From Plantago ovata (lineage: Eukaryota > Streptophyta > Magnoliopsida > Lamiales > Plantaginaceae), in contig CM051455.1 in the NCBI GenBank assembly GCA_028274465.1, positions 134,512,096 through 134,576,095 of the forward strand: a stretch of 64,000 nt of DNA, written 5' to 3'. Shown here piece after piece: positions 44,560 to 57,900 of this stretch. Position 1 is the stretch's first letter, and each line of letters opens with the position of its first letter. The notes beneath the pieces were generated by a model. It did no database searches. It was not told the origin of the DNA and worked only from the letters and a program-made list of their open reading frames with translations. The translations under genes and the position numbers were made by a program.

Positions 44560-45815
44560 AATAACCCGTCGAAATTCGACGGGGAATAGTAGTTTCGCAA
44601 ATCATAAATGAAAACCAATTAAAACTGATAAGGGTGTTCTATCTCATTTTTATTGACCATATTTTATGGAATAGTTCCATTCAATATGATAATACTTTTA
44701 AATTATTGCGAAGTCGACCTATCGAACAAAGTTAGTATTCTAAATATTGCGAAAAGAATTATTAAACATAGTTGGTGTTCTAATTTATTGTGGAATAAAC
44801 ACATTCAACGTAATTAGTCCTCTACATAAATGTGTAATAGACATGTTGAAAAGAGTTAGTGCTCTAAGTTATTGTAGAACAACCCATCGAACAAAGTTAG
44901 TACTATAAATTAGTAATGTGGAATAGATCATTTGAATGAAATCAGTACTTAGACTAGTCGAACACAGTTAAATAGTGATTTAGTCGGTGTTTGCAACAAA
45001 TTAACTTATCCAGCTTATCATTTATTTTAATCAGAAGCAACTTTTTGAGTGTTTGCAACTGACAGATTCTCTTAAATTAAGCTGGATAAGTTGAAGCTGG
45101 AGAAGCTGGGTTGTACCTTCATAAGCAACTTCTCCTTAAATTAAATTGGATTTTAGTTGTTTTTGTCCAAAAAGTTAGGTTTGCAAACACTACTCCTACA
45201 ACTTACCTAACTTTTAAGTAGTATTGCAAACACCCATCAAATTCTCTAATAAGTCAACTTTACCAACTTCTCCTTCAATTAAGCCACTTATTTTAAGTTG
45301 AAACTATTGCAAACACCCCATAGAGTATTGTAGAATAAACTCGTCGAACACAGTTAGCGCGCTAAAGTATTGTAGAATAGATCTAAACACAATTGATGCT
45401 CTAAAGTATTGCGGAATAGACCCGTCGAATACAATTAGTGTCGTAAAGTATTGTGGAATATAGTTGCCGAATACAATTAGTATTCTAAATTATTATAGAA
45501 TAGACCCGTCGAACACAATTAGTATTCTAAACAACTGTCACCGGCCCGTCGAACACAATTAACGTTCTAAACTACTGTCGAATACATTTAGTCCTCTAAA
45601 AGTATTGCGAAATAGACCCGTTAAACATAGTCCTAAATTCTAAATTATTGCGGAATAGACCCGTCGAACATAGTCAAGTTTAAATTATTGGGGAATAGAC
45701 CTGTCGAACACGGCCAAGTCTAAATTATTATTGCGGAATAGACCCATCAAATACAGTTTGTACTCTTAAGTATTATGGAATAGACCCGTCGGACACATCT
45801 AGTGTTGAATGCATA
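44560..45815. repeat. degenerate minisatellite, about 45-50 bp unit
   Basis: The unit, roughly GGAATAGACCCGTCGAACAC then AATTAGTGTTCTAAATTATTG, is repeated about 18-20 times with drift and indels from about 44640, best preserved at 45400-45800. The array begins with a perfect hairpin, CCCGTCGAA-A-TTCGACGGG (44565-44583). A MITE is inserted within it (44984-45320). No coding potential. Confidence 0.75.
44984..45320. mobile_element. Tourist-like (PIF/Harbinger) MITE nested in the minisatellite
   Basis: The terminal inverted repeats are TCGGTGTTTGCAA at the left and TTGCAAACACCCCA at the right. TAG is present on both sides as a 3-bp duplication. The interior is made of inverted phrases around AAGCTGGATAAGTTGAAGCT and CTTCTCCTT. 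A 3-bp TNA-type duplication with a GGTGTTTGCAA end is compatible with PIF/Harbinger MITEs. The minisatellite continues on both sides. Confidence 0.65.
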
Positions 45816-46752
<937 letters not shown>

Positions 46753-47137
46753 CAAATTAAAAATATATTTTATTTTATTTTTAAATATAAAAGTAGCAGA
46801 TTAAATCTGAGCTCGACACCTGTCATCTACTTAATTTTTTATGGTAAAATATTAGTCAACAGTCGGAATCGACACGTCATCGCTTTCCGGCAACAACATA
46901 AGCGACATTGTCAGAAAATTGATCGGATGACCAAAATTGAACGGGGTACATTTGTAGAGTACCAAATTGGACAACGCAATACCTAAAGTGGCACCCTCCA
47001 TCGTAGAGTACCCAAAATAAATTTTAGACGACATTTTTATGAGTAGAAAATAAACTGAGATATAGTCTCGGTAAAATGTTACACTCTCCGTTCCAAGCAA
47101 AATGGAGATCATCTCCGCAATATATTTTGTATGTAAC

Positions 47138-47619
47138 TGTTAGGATCTCGAATTCCGGGGATAGAAAGAGATGGAGAAATTGCAAGAAAAAGAATAACTC
47201 TAGCACAATCACGTACTAGACAAGCAAACTACTGAAGAGTAATCTACCTACGAAAGCAATAACTAAAGAGTTAATTACCTCGAATTATCTCTACGGAGAA
47301 TTTTGCACAAGAACACCAGAGCAATGACTAAAATCAATGCTCAACTATGAAAAATAATGAAAATAGTATATGCTTAAATAATAAAGATACGACTTGTTGA
47401 CCAAGTTCTGCTCTCTAGAGATAAGGCAAAATCAGGTAAGTCGTAGAATCCTTTTCCTAACATTTTCTTACCCAACAAATTAACTGGCTCTAGAAAATAA
47501 TTAAATAAAAAGGAAAATAACTAAACTACTAAAATATACTCTAGCTGCCGTCCCCGATCCGGGTTCCCTCGGCGGGCACTATGTCGTGGGCTTGGGCCTT
47601 GGTACTCGGGTTCCTATCA
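47138..47619. mobile_element. candidate solo LTR
   Basis: The segment begins TGTTAGGA and ends TCCTATCA, so it has the TG...CA boundary with an inverted-repeat end typical of LTRs. It is flanked by GTAAC and GTAAT, a near-perfect 5-bp duplication. It contains no coding sequence. No second LTR or internal region is nearby, so if real it is a solo LTR fossil. Family unknown. Confidence 0.5.
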
Positions 47620-47898
47620 GTAATCGAGCTAGTTTGCGATTGATATGAAAAACCAAATTAATGGAAAATGTGGCTGGGTTACCAAAATTCAAAGAAATGA
47701 AGATTAATAATGTGAGGTGGATGGATGTTTATATAGAGACGTTGCCAGTGTTGCATTGCAACCTTTAAGTTTGTTTGGCAGCAGAGATTATATTAGTGAG
47801 GTTATTAAGAACCCTGTATTAGATTAGATGACACCATGGCCCCAAATCCATATTTCATACTACTACTATATACTCATCTCTCCCCGTACGGACGCGTG

Positions 47899-47906
47899 TA
47901 TATAAG
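47899..47906 (+). promoter_or_regulatory. TATA box for the gag-like/ankyrin/PGG gene
   Basis: TATATAAG lies about 180 bp upstream of the start codon at 48084 and is the only good TATA motif in the near upstream region. Inference from position. Confidence 0.45.
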
Positions 47907-48083
47907 TCTCACGTACCGTGTTCTGCCAATATAGTAATACTACACCACTGCACAGAACCAAACTCAGTGCCTCAGTACACTAGCGCGCTACTACGTAGTA
48001 CATACTGATGCAGTGATGTTTCATTCTTCTTAATTTCATCTTTAATTTCCCTCAATATATATCATCACGTACAATCAACAACA

Positions 48084-51000
48084 ATGGCCAATTCCTTAAA
48101 CATAGAACCCCCTAATCATTTGCTTTACCCACCAAATTTGAAGCTCTGGCTCATAGATAACTATTATACCAACTACGTTGTCTGGAGGGCCCATGTACAC
48201 GATCAGTTTAAGCGTGACGGCTTGCTTGGCTTCATCGACGGGGCAGAAACGCCCCCGTCTAAAACTGTCCGCAGTAAAAAAGATGACGATTTATTTAGGG
48301 AGAATCCAGATTACCATGATTGGAGAAAAACTGCTGAACATGCCAAGGAAACTCTTTTGTCCCTTGTGGATGAAGACATTGTTCCACCGGGTCACGAAAA
48401 GAAAACTTGCAGAGATATTTGGCTCGACATCAAAAACAAGTTCCTGCCGCTAGTAACCCGAGAAGAAGAATGGCGTGAAGGTGTATACAAGAGTGTTGAC
48501 ACCGGTACAGCAAGCGAATACTTGAAATTGCACAGGGCGGCACTGTTGGGGGACACGTGGGCAGGGTTTCAATTATTCCAAAATGATATTGGTGAAAAGG
48601 TCAGGAATAATGTCATAGCGACACCCGCTCTAGGGCGCCCGGCTGTCATGGTCAATAATAACAAGAAGCCAGTAGTAGTACATGATGATGATGAGTTATA
48701 TACAACGGCACCTATTTATGGCCGTAAGGAAATGTTGGAGTACTATATTTCGAAAATTGTCTCGACCAAGCGTACTCCATACGTCGAGACAGCGGAACTA
48801 GCCGTTTTGCTTTCAGCTATTGAGGCTGAACATTTCGGTAAGTACTTTGTATTTATTTAATTTACCCAAAATAAAGTTTTACCCTACTATTAATTTAACC
48901 CTCATATCTACAAGTTAATTTAAATATGTTTGTGATCTCTAATAACAGGATTTGCATTGGAGTTGTTGGAGTTAAAACCATATTTGGCGAGGTTAAGAGT
49001 TTCTAATAAATCAGCACTCAAATGTCTCGCTTCCAATCACTCTATGTTTCAACGCCCCATGCCTTCAGACAAGACTCCCTTCGAAGAGTTTGTACCTGAC
49101 GGTACGGTTTGAAAATGTTTTCAAATACATTTTAACACATACTTCTATACTACTACAGTACTACTATACTAGAAGTTGAATGAAAAACTCAGACTACTAC
49201 GTAGTCAACTCCTAACTCAATTGTAGAAGAAAAGGCCACACTTATGTAAGAGATGTTGGTCCAAATTCAAATATAGTATTCAAGTTCCATAATCAAAAGG
49301 TTATGGGTTCACTTATAGGAAGTGGAGTAAACTTATTACTACCTCCATCTATGATTAATTATCTCAGTTTGACTTTGACTGACCAACTGTGTTCGATTTT
49401 GATAACAAATACTCTTAAATTATAATATTAAATATATAATAAAATTATATTATAAAAATTTAAAGTTTATATTTTCATAATTAGATTATGAAAATTTAAG
49501 GTCTTTCATAATATAATTTCGTTAATATTTTTATCATTATAGTTTAAGAGTAATTTATAGTCAAAGTCGACAGTTGACCGGTCAAAGTTGGGACAATTAC
49601 TAATAGTGGAGAGAGTACGTATTACCAATCTTATTACGTATTACCAATTTGGTGATTGTACGTAATTGTAATTGTAAATGTTGTAAATCTATCAAAATAT
49701 ATTATAATAACTACATCATTAAATTTTTAATTTTTTTTAGTATATATAATACTATGCATGTGTTAGAAACTGTTCTCTTCGTCTGAACTAAATTGAAAAT
49801 AACTGAACATAATTTATTTGTAGTATAAAATATAACTAAACAAGTCTGAACATAACTGAATATAATTGAATTGAACTAAAAATAATGAGATTTCATACCA
49901 AGAGAACAGAACCTTACTCTCTTTTTAGTTTTTACTATTGTAGTTTACTCTCCTTTTTACTTGTGTTATTCTTTTTTCCTTTTTTTTTTTTTTTTTTCAC
50001 ATCTGTTTAATTTAATTTGCACTGATGCATTTCTATTTCACATGAATCCAGCGCTTCCATTTGCGGGTGTGGAGTCCCTTTTCTATTTCATACTTGTTCC
50101 CGTGATGGCATGCGCGGATTATTTCAAGGACAAGGTTGATGATTCCATGGACAAGGAGGATGGGAAATGTATACTCATTGCTGGAATATCTCTCTACATC
50201 TTCCTACTCGTCATGCTGATCATTTCTGGTATAGTAGTATTACGTAATTCACTATTTTATTTTTTACCAACTCCAACCCCAAGCTCTATCATATAGTACT
50301 ACGTCAACACATTTTAGTTACATCATCAAACACTATTATACTCTTTCTTTCCAATCATCATTTGTTTTTGTAAAATATTACAATTATTCATCAGACGCTT
50401 TGCGAAAAGACGATCAATGCTTTTTTTTTTTAAAATCAAAATGCATTACATAAATAAAACTACTTAACATTTACAACATTGTGCTTAACACTACGGATAA
50501 AAGTGTTGCTATCCTGATCTAATACATTTTTAATTCTATAAGGACAAGAGTCCCATACAAAATAAAATCACCCGTTACCGTTGTTATTCAAAGGTCTAAG
50601 GTCTATGTTACTCCTCTACTTTCTTCTGTTCTGTCGACACAGAACACAATATTACAGATCGGAATTCTTCTTCAGGTTCGAAAAATTCATCGACTACAAA
50701 GATTGGAATCTTGGATTAAACAATTCGAGGTTATCACAGATATAGATCAATAAACTGGCGAGATAAACCTTATCAATCTTAGCATATCATAACCAATTGA
50801 CGTGAAATTGCTCCTCTCACGTGTCCTCTCTCTCTCCCCATTGAATATATATTTTCAGTTCACAGGGGGTGTTGTTTTATATTAGCATTGATACTTTAAT
50901 ATTTTAATGGATTTCCAATTAATAGGTCGGGGTTCGAGTCATCATGGATAAATGGGGAACCATTATTGATTTTCGCTTTGCCGGTTTAAAAAAAAAAAGT

Positions 51001-52502
51001 AATGGGTTTTCTAGTTCTATTGAATCAATAAATAAATAAATGTGATTTCGATTTCTTATTCGTTATTTTGCAGTTGTTATTGCATCTATATGTTCTATTC
51101 CACTGATAGTCATCAACACACTATATTGGTTGCCGTGGAAGTTCCTTAAAACAGTAGGTAATAATTGACGACCCTATTACCAATTGTATTTTTCTATATG
51201 CTAGAGGTGTAACCTTTTCATTTATTGGATAATTGTATATGCAGGCTTTGTGCAGAAACACGAAGAAATGCCAATAGATGGTAAGGCGTTATCTCTTCTA
51301 ACGAAATTATGTCAACATATGAAAGAGCTTTCAGGGTCGCGTGAAGAAGTTTTTGGTGAGGTCGTCATCTTGGCAGCTCGATTGGGAGTACATGTGGTTG
51401 TCAAACAGATATTAAATCATTCGCCTGAAACTGCATTTTGTTGGGATATTATTTCTTCTCAATACATTTTTCACATGGCAGTCGAAAGTCGTGATCAACG
51501 TTTGTTTCGCATCATTTATGAAAAGTTTAAAGGGGACAACTTGATGTGTGTACCCTTGGATATCCCAGATAGTCATGGGAATAACATCATGCACTTGGCT
51601 GCCAAATTATCGCCACCTGATGTTCTCGATAAGATTCCAGGTTCAATTCTCCAGATTCAACATGAATTAAAATGGTTCAAGGTGATTACTTTTTTCTTGT
51701 TAGATTCCAGGTTATTGTTTATGTTTCCTTTGAAGAGCTAGCACTGATTCTTGTTTGCTTTTGGCATTGACTATAACTTATTCAGGAAATAGAGAAAATA
51801 ACAAGTCCATATAACCAAGTAGGACGGAACTATGATGGAAAAACTCCAAAAATAATATTCATGGAAGAACACATGGATTTGAAAGACAAAGCAGAGAAAT
51901 GGATGAAAGATACTGCCACTTCTTGTACGATTATAGCAGCATTGATAGGTACCATAATGTTTGCAGCAGCTATTACCGTGCCTGGTGGAAATGGTCAAGA
52001 TACAGGCATCCCCATGTTCACTCGAAAACCTATCTTCACATTATTTGCTATTTCCGATGCTATATCCTTCATTACATCTGTTATATCTCTCCTAATGTTC
52101 ATGGAGATAATGATGTCGCGCTATGAAGTAGGAGATTATATGCGCCATCTTCCAGTTCGGCTGTTTATCGGTTTGGGCAGCCTGTTCATTTCAATCTTCT
52201 TTATGATGTTAAGTTTCAGTTTTACAGTGTATCTTGTGTTTGGCCAACCACGACAATGGGTTCTTATTTCGGTTGGTACAGTGACTTGCTATGTGGTCCT
52301 TTTGTTTGGCTACTTACAAGGATCGCTTTTGCTTGAATTGGTTGCTTCAACTTATAGCAGCGGATTTATCGGGGACACTAATTTTCAGACACTCAACTTC
52401 CTTTCAAGATTTCGTCTTGGTCGTGCAATTCAAGGTAGCAGCTCCAACAATGAATTGAGCAACATTGATCATTCGGGTAAGGACCCATTAGACATTCTAT
52501 AA
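48084..52502 (+). CDS. chimeric membrane protein: gag/UBN2-like N-terminus, ankyrin-like region, PGG domain
   Basis: Six exons in phase (48084-48837, 48949-49101, 50052-50228, 51074-51157, 51245-51681, 51786-52502); 773 residues. Residues 1-130 (NLKLWLIDNYYTNYVVWRAH, GLLGFIDGAE, ETLLSLVDEDI, CRDIWLDIKNKF) resemble the UBN2/Copia-type gag domain. Residues 140-270 begin YLKLHRAALLGD, the start typical of ITN1-like ankyrin proteins, but the repeats are degenerate. Exons 3-4 encode hydrophobic helices (IAGISLYIFLLVMLI; VIASICSIPLIVI). Exon 5 has ankyrin-like LAARLGVHVVVKQIL, FHMAVESRDQRLFRIIYEK and the clear GNNIMHLAAKL. Exon 6 is a full PGG domain: KDTATSCTIIAALIGTIMFA, then AAITVPGGN and three more membrane helices. 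PGG/ankyrin relatives (ITN1, ACD6) act in stress and defence signalling at membranes. Whether the N-terminus truly derives from a retroelement is inference. Exon 1 has a broken copy at 40255. Confidence 0.85.
49337..49617. mobile_element. fold-back Stowaway-like MITE in intron 2
   Basis: The left end TACTACCTCCATCTATGATT, then AGTTTGACTTTGACTGACCA, mirrors the right end (CAGTTGACCGGTCAAAGTTG, then GGAGAGAGTA), flanked by TA. The long imperfect inverted repeats and AT-rich palindromic core match the element at 7391. It lies in the 950-bp intron 2 of the PGG gene. Confidence 0.75.
50930..51000 (+). mobile_element. truncated SINE 3' part (candidate)
   Basis: GGTCGGGGTTCGAGTCATCA resembles a SINE B-box region (compare GGTCGGGGTTCGAATTCC at 43063) and is followed by about 50 bp and an A11 tail. 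The A-box half is missing. It lies in intron 3 of the PGG gene. Confidence 0.35.
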
Positions 52503-53040
52503 AAAGGCACCCACACACGAAGGTCAATATTTATATTTAGTTTATGTTACGTTATTGTATCCTCTGTTTGTTTAGTGTTTACTTCATGACAATATTGTCA
52601 ATGAAGATTAGAGTTTGGACAAGTGTGCCTCACATTGTTCCGAGTCGTAATATATTTTCTATATGTTTTTTGTTGTAAAATTATTTTTTGGAGACCATTC
52701 TATTTAATAATTATACATGCAAACTAGTTTGTAATAATGAACTGCATGTGCATCTGTAACTTAAGCAATTGACACTGAAATCTACTGGGATTGGAGAACT
52801 CTTCTATTAATCAACAGAATAGAATTATAATAAGGAGAAGAAAACCATATAGTATGGTTGTTTCCATTCCCACGTGTGCTGCCATGTTTTCAAGAAAAAT
52901 GATTAGGGGAAAATGGGTTTGTTCGTATCTATTTTACCTTTCAATTTATACTCCAGGTTGGTCTCTCTCGCTTTACCCTTTCAATTTTAGTTTTTTTTAC
53001 CCAATTCTATCAACGATCCGGTCCAATAGTTTGTTTTTTT
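52503..53040. other. 3' flank of the PGG gene, nothing else recognised
   Basis: It contains the probable 3' UTR and poly(A) site of the PGG gene (AATGAAGATTAGAG, AATAATTATACATG region), then pyrimidine-rich DNA. No further gene is supported. Confidence 0.4.
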
Positions 53041-53328
53041 CTTTTGGTCATGCTATGATTGGCGCGTTTGTTTGAAATTTCAGGATATCAGTTTGATTAT
53101 TAATTACATAAGTTTCATCAGAGTGAATTTGTAATGGAGGGTGTGCCCGAATTGGACTGTTGATCTAAGAGCTCACTACCTGCGCGCACTTGGATGAATG
53201 AGGAGCACTGATGGAGAGTTTTCTACAGCGGGATGCGTGAATCAATTGTGATCTATAAATTATATTGTAGGGAAGAGGACTTCTTTAAGTGTCTTCTAAT
53301 GAATTTTATTATGCTGCTCCAACCATAG
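53041..53328. repeat. copy B of the block found downstream of DJ-1
   Basis: Paralogous to 37700-38004, about 85 percent alike by eye, including TTTCAGGATATCAGTTTGAT, GAGCTCACTACCTGCGCGCA and AGGAGCACTGATGGAGAGTT. Homology continues after the solo LTR at 53894-53945. The DJ-1 coding exons are not duplicated here, so only the downstream DNA was copied. Confidence 0.8.
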
Positions 53329-53893
53329 TGATAAGGGGATAATGGTACTGTAAAAGGATTCGACCCCCACACAGGGACGGATTCCCATCTCCCAGTGAGC
53401 ACCTCCCATCGTGGTCCTTAGTGCCCTCGAAAGGGGTAGCATGTGTCGAAATATCCAAACACTTGGTTATCTCGAGGCTAACCCACCAATACTAGGCCCT
53501 CGAACGCGTAGACCATATCCCACAGAACCCCGAAAGATGTCAAAAGAAGTACAATCTAGTACTGACACGAGATGACTCTATGGTCTGGTTTGATGGTGAC
53601 ATCCCGTGCGAGGGTGGCCCCTCCTCAGTATCTTATAAATATCCATTCATTTATTACATTCACACACAATTAATTTCACTCTCTACTATTAGAATGTCTA
53701 ATTCTCTCCTCAAGAACGTTAAATCGTGATCGATCTAACTCAGGTAGATCGATCACCCTTACCCTCCCCTCCGGTCTCCCCCATTTGCAGGTACCAGAAG
53801 TCTCGATCCCCTCACATATACTACTCATTCCATCCGCAACAATGGGTTGAGAGATGGATAAGGTGAGCCCTTAAACCGGATTTGCCCTCATCA
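53329..53893. mobile_element. solo LTR with perfect 5-bp target-site duplication
   Basis: The element begins TGATAAGG and ends CCTCATCA, an inverted-repeat TG...CA boundary, and is flanked by CATAG on both sides (53324-53328 and 53894-53898). It is 565 bp with a TATAAATA promoter motif at about 53634 and no coding region. It is much more GC-rich than its surroundings. It is absent from the paralogous block at 37700-38004, giving an unoccupied-site control. LTR-retrotransposon fossil, superfamily not determined. Confidence 0.85.
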
Positions 53894-53945
53894 CATAGAA
53901 CATAATAGATATCAAGAAAGGCAGCTTGTCTTATCGAGTTTGGTC

Positions 53946-54840
53946 ACTTTCAGTTTCCCCTTTGTATATTGTTTTCCAACACCTTATTGTGCTAAGTTGC
54001 CAAGTAGTAAAGTTCAATTTGACACTCCAACAAAATCAATTTATTTCCCAATAATGATAAAGTTATAAGAGTTTATCGAATGATTAGATGAATCCGAGTT
54101 GTCTCTGATGAAGAGATGATGTGTTAGACAGTGACACAGGATGATATCTTCCTTCTATATATCCTATCAAAGTTCAATGTTCATTATTTCTCACCTCACC
54201 ATCAAGTTGATGATACTCATAATATGAGTCATATTCAAAGATATCTCAAGGCAATTATTCCATAAGGTATAGACTAAAGAGTACTGACTATGTAGGACAA
54301 AAATATCAATCTTAAATCTTGTTTAGTCTCTCTCTCTCCATGATCTTATATGAAGTAATTATAAAATTTGAACGGATGTGCGTTAGGTAGGTGGATCTGA
54401 TCTTAAAACATGAGGGATTCCTTTCACAAACATGAGGGATCTGATATTTAGGTAGGCAATTATCTTTTTTTCCACACTAATTCATCCCAGCTTAATTACC
54501 GTATCACGAACGCCTTGGTGAAATCTCATAAGTTAGCTAGCTGATTTTAGTTGGTTAATTCCGATAATAGGTTAAGGTGGCTACATTGCATTCGCGTGCT
54601 TTATGGTGATCCGTCCAACATCACATGACTTCAAAATTCACATGATAAGATGAGTCACATGACCCTTAATTGATTACCAGTTGCTTGTAGACTTGTACCT
54701 AAATTTGCCACCTGCATCTAAAATAAATAATAAATAAATATTAGAAATAAATCACTAGATCAAATAAACCACCAAGACTTGTGGGAGTCGTATTCTAACA
54801 TCATCTACTTGATGATATATATCCTGTTTTTTCTTGCACG
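53946..54840. other. intergenic / promoter region of the SIP-type gene
   Basis: AT-rich, without a supported gene. It lies upstream of the galactosidase-family gene and probably includes its promoter. A short repeated phrase (ACATGAGGGAT, twice near 54410 and 54431) is the only structure I note. Confidence 0.45.
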
Positions 54841-54851
54841 CTAGCTACCTA

Positions 54852-54860
54852 TATATATAA
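54852..54860 (+). promoter_or_regulatory. TATA box for the raffinose-synthase-family gene
   Basis: TATATATAA lies about 90 bp upstream of the start codon at 54950, a normal plant spacing for a short leader. Inference from position. Confidence 0.55.
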
Positions 54861-54949
54861 GGCTACACTTTTCCGTAAAATCTCTACTCGCGATTAAGGC
54901 CATCTTCATTCTGTATACACATACATTCAAATTGATTGAAAACAAAACA

Positions 54950-57900
54950 ATGACGATTGGTGCCGGGATTACTGTGAATGATGGCAAGTTGAACGTGTTA
55001 GGAAACACCATACTAACCGATGTACATGCCAACATTATCGTCACGCCTGCCGCCGTTGGAATGTCTTCGAACGGAGCATTCATCGGTGTTCGTTCTGATC
55101 AAATCGGTAGCCGAACGGTCTTTCCGGTTGGCAAGTTACTGTAAGTCCAATCTCTTCTATTTCTGGTAAAAACTGTCTATAAAACAGTTGCTAGCTGAAT
55201 GAGTTTTTGAATGTTTTGTTATTCAATAAATTCGAGCTCGTTTAAAAGTCGGAACTTGTAGAGAGGTGTTGAACTAATTAATCCGTTCTGGAAATTTTGA
55301 TAGGGATTTGAGATTCATGTGTGTGTTCCGGTTCAAGCTATGGTGGATGACACAGAGGATCGGAACGTGTGGTCAGGACGTTCCGTTCGAGACACAGTTC
55401 TTGATTGTTGAGGGTCGAGATGGTTCGGATGGTGGCCAGGAATCTGAGTCAGCAATGTACGTCGTTTTCTTGCCGATTTTGGAAGGAGATTTCAGGGCTG
55501 TTCTGCAAGGGAACTCAAACAATGATTTGGAGATATGCTTGGAAAGTGGTAATTAAACATCATTAATTATTCACAAAAGCTAGTTAACTTTGCTTTTTTG
55601 TATCTTTAGTCTCTAATGTGTTATTACAACTTTTTTGTTTGATCTGCAGGAGATCCAGATGTAAAAGAGTTTGATGGTAGTCACCTAGTATTTGTTGCAG
55701 CAGGAGCTAATCCTTTTAATGTCATCACAAGTGCAGTCAAGTATGAAAACTCTTTCTTTAGTACTACTGCCTTTTATCTGAATATATTGATGTATTAAAT
55801 CTGTATCAGTAGAACATGTTAGTCGAGTATTCTTCTCGTTCCATATGCATTCATACATTTTTAGGCCTGCATTGTAGATGACCAAACCATGTAGATTCTA
55901 TTGCATTATCTGTGCATCAAATAAAGGTTTATGCAAATCGTTCACTTTTATCAAAGCAGAGATAATGTGTACTAAATCGTTTAACAATTTATGCAGATCG
56001 GTAGAGGGACATCTCAACACTTTCTGTCATCGTGATAGAAAGAAGGTAGGATAATTATCCCTTCATCTCTACCAGCTTGTTTCTTTTGTTCTTCAAACTG
56101 TTTTACTGAAATCTGTGTTGTATGATGTGAATTGGTCTGTTATGAAAATTTTCAGATACCGGATATGTTGAACTGGTTCGGGTGGTGTACATGGGATGCT
56201 TTCTACACTAATGTCACTGCCGAGGGCGTCAAGAATGGTCTGGAGAGGTACTAGCTGTTCTTAATGACACACCAACTCATGAACAAATCAGAAGATATAA
56301 GTACTAGTGTTTAGTCTCAAGTTAACATATTATTATCTCCTCGCAGTTTCCAGAAAGGCGGAGTGTCACCAAAGTTCGTCATAATCGATGATGGATGGCA
56401 GACAGTTGGGATGGATCCTAAAACCTCAGAAACTGGAGCTGACAACTCTGCCAAGTAAGCTCAACGATAACTTGCACGGATCCTTTTGGTTGCTTATATC
56501 CCTTACTAACAGTTCATATTGATTTCCCTTTTTCTTCTAGTTTCGCAAACAGGTTGACTAATATCAAGGAGAACCACAAGTTCCAGAAGGATGGCAAAGA
56601 AGGTGAAAGAGTAGAGGATCCAATTGATGGAATTCGACACATTGTCAATGACATCAAAGAAAATAATTTTGTAAAGTATGATATCAAACACTTTTATGCA
56701 CTTCCATTCCACTGTTATATAAAGCAATGAAGAGTACTAATGGTAACTTTCTGGAATGTGCAGATATGTTTATGTTTGGCACGCACTGGCAGGGTACTGG
56801 GGCGGCGTAAAACCAGACGGGGCAGATACGGAGCAGTATGAATCTAAGATGGCTTATCCAGTCTCCTCTCCTGGAGTACAGTCAAACGAACCGTGTGAGG
56901 CTTTAGATAGCATAACCAAAACTGGTCTAGGTCTTGTTAATCCTGAAAAGGTCTACACTTTTTACAATGAGTTACATGCTTACCTGGCGTCTGCTGGCAT
57001 CGATGGGGTAAAGGTAGATGTTCAGAACATTCTGGAAACTCTAGGAGCTGGCCACGGTGGACGTGTGAAGCTTACTAGGAAGTACCACCAAGCATTAGAG
57101 GCGTCGATTATGAAGAACTTTCCTGATAATGGCATTATTTCTTGCATGAGTCACAACACTGATGGCTTGTATAGGTACAAATTAATAGCCTGCTTCTTCT
57201 AACTTTATAATATCGTATACAACATTTCTAAAACTGTTTGAATGTTTGATATTCCAGTGTGAAGCGAACAGCAGTCATCAGAGCATCAGACGATTTCTGG
57301 CCAAGAGATCCAGCATCACACACGATTCATATTGCATCGGTTGCTTACAACACTGTTTTCCTAGGAGAGTTTATGCAGCCAGATTGGGACATGTTTCATG
57401 TAAGCATATTATACAAAAATCAATCTAGCTTTGGTGTTTCTTATTAGTCAAAGACGGTAACTGACATTTCCGTTGATTGTATACAGAGTTTGCATCCAAT
57501 GGCTGAGTATCACGCAGCAGCACGTGCAGTGGGAGGCTGTGCTGTTTATGTCAGGTACGGTTGCATCACAATTTGTCGAGACAAGTTTAATTCGTGGTTA
57601 TAACATGCTTTCTAATTTGTATTTCCATACCTATATCCAGTGATAAACCAGGACAACACGACTTTGATCTTCTTAAAAAGCTCGTGCTTCCTGATGGAGC
57701 AGTACTAAGGGCTAAACTTCCTGGAAGACCAACACGCGACTGCCTGTTTTCAGACCCTGCCAGAGACGGTACAAGGTATATATGTCAAGAACATGAACGA
57801 ACCTTGTGTCTCATTAATGCGCTTTCTTTTCATGTCCAACCTATTCAAACAACTGCGATTGTTTTGCTACAGCTTGTTAAAAATCTGGAATTTGAATGAC

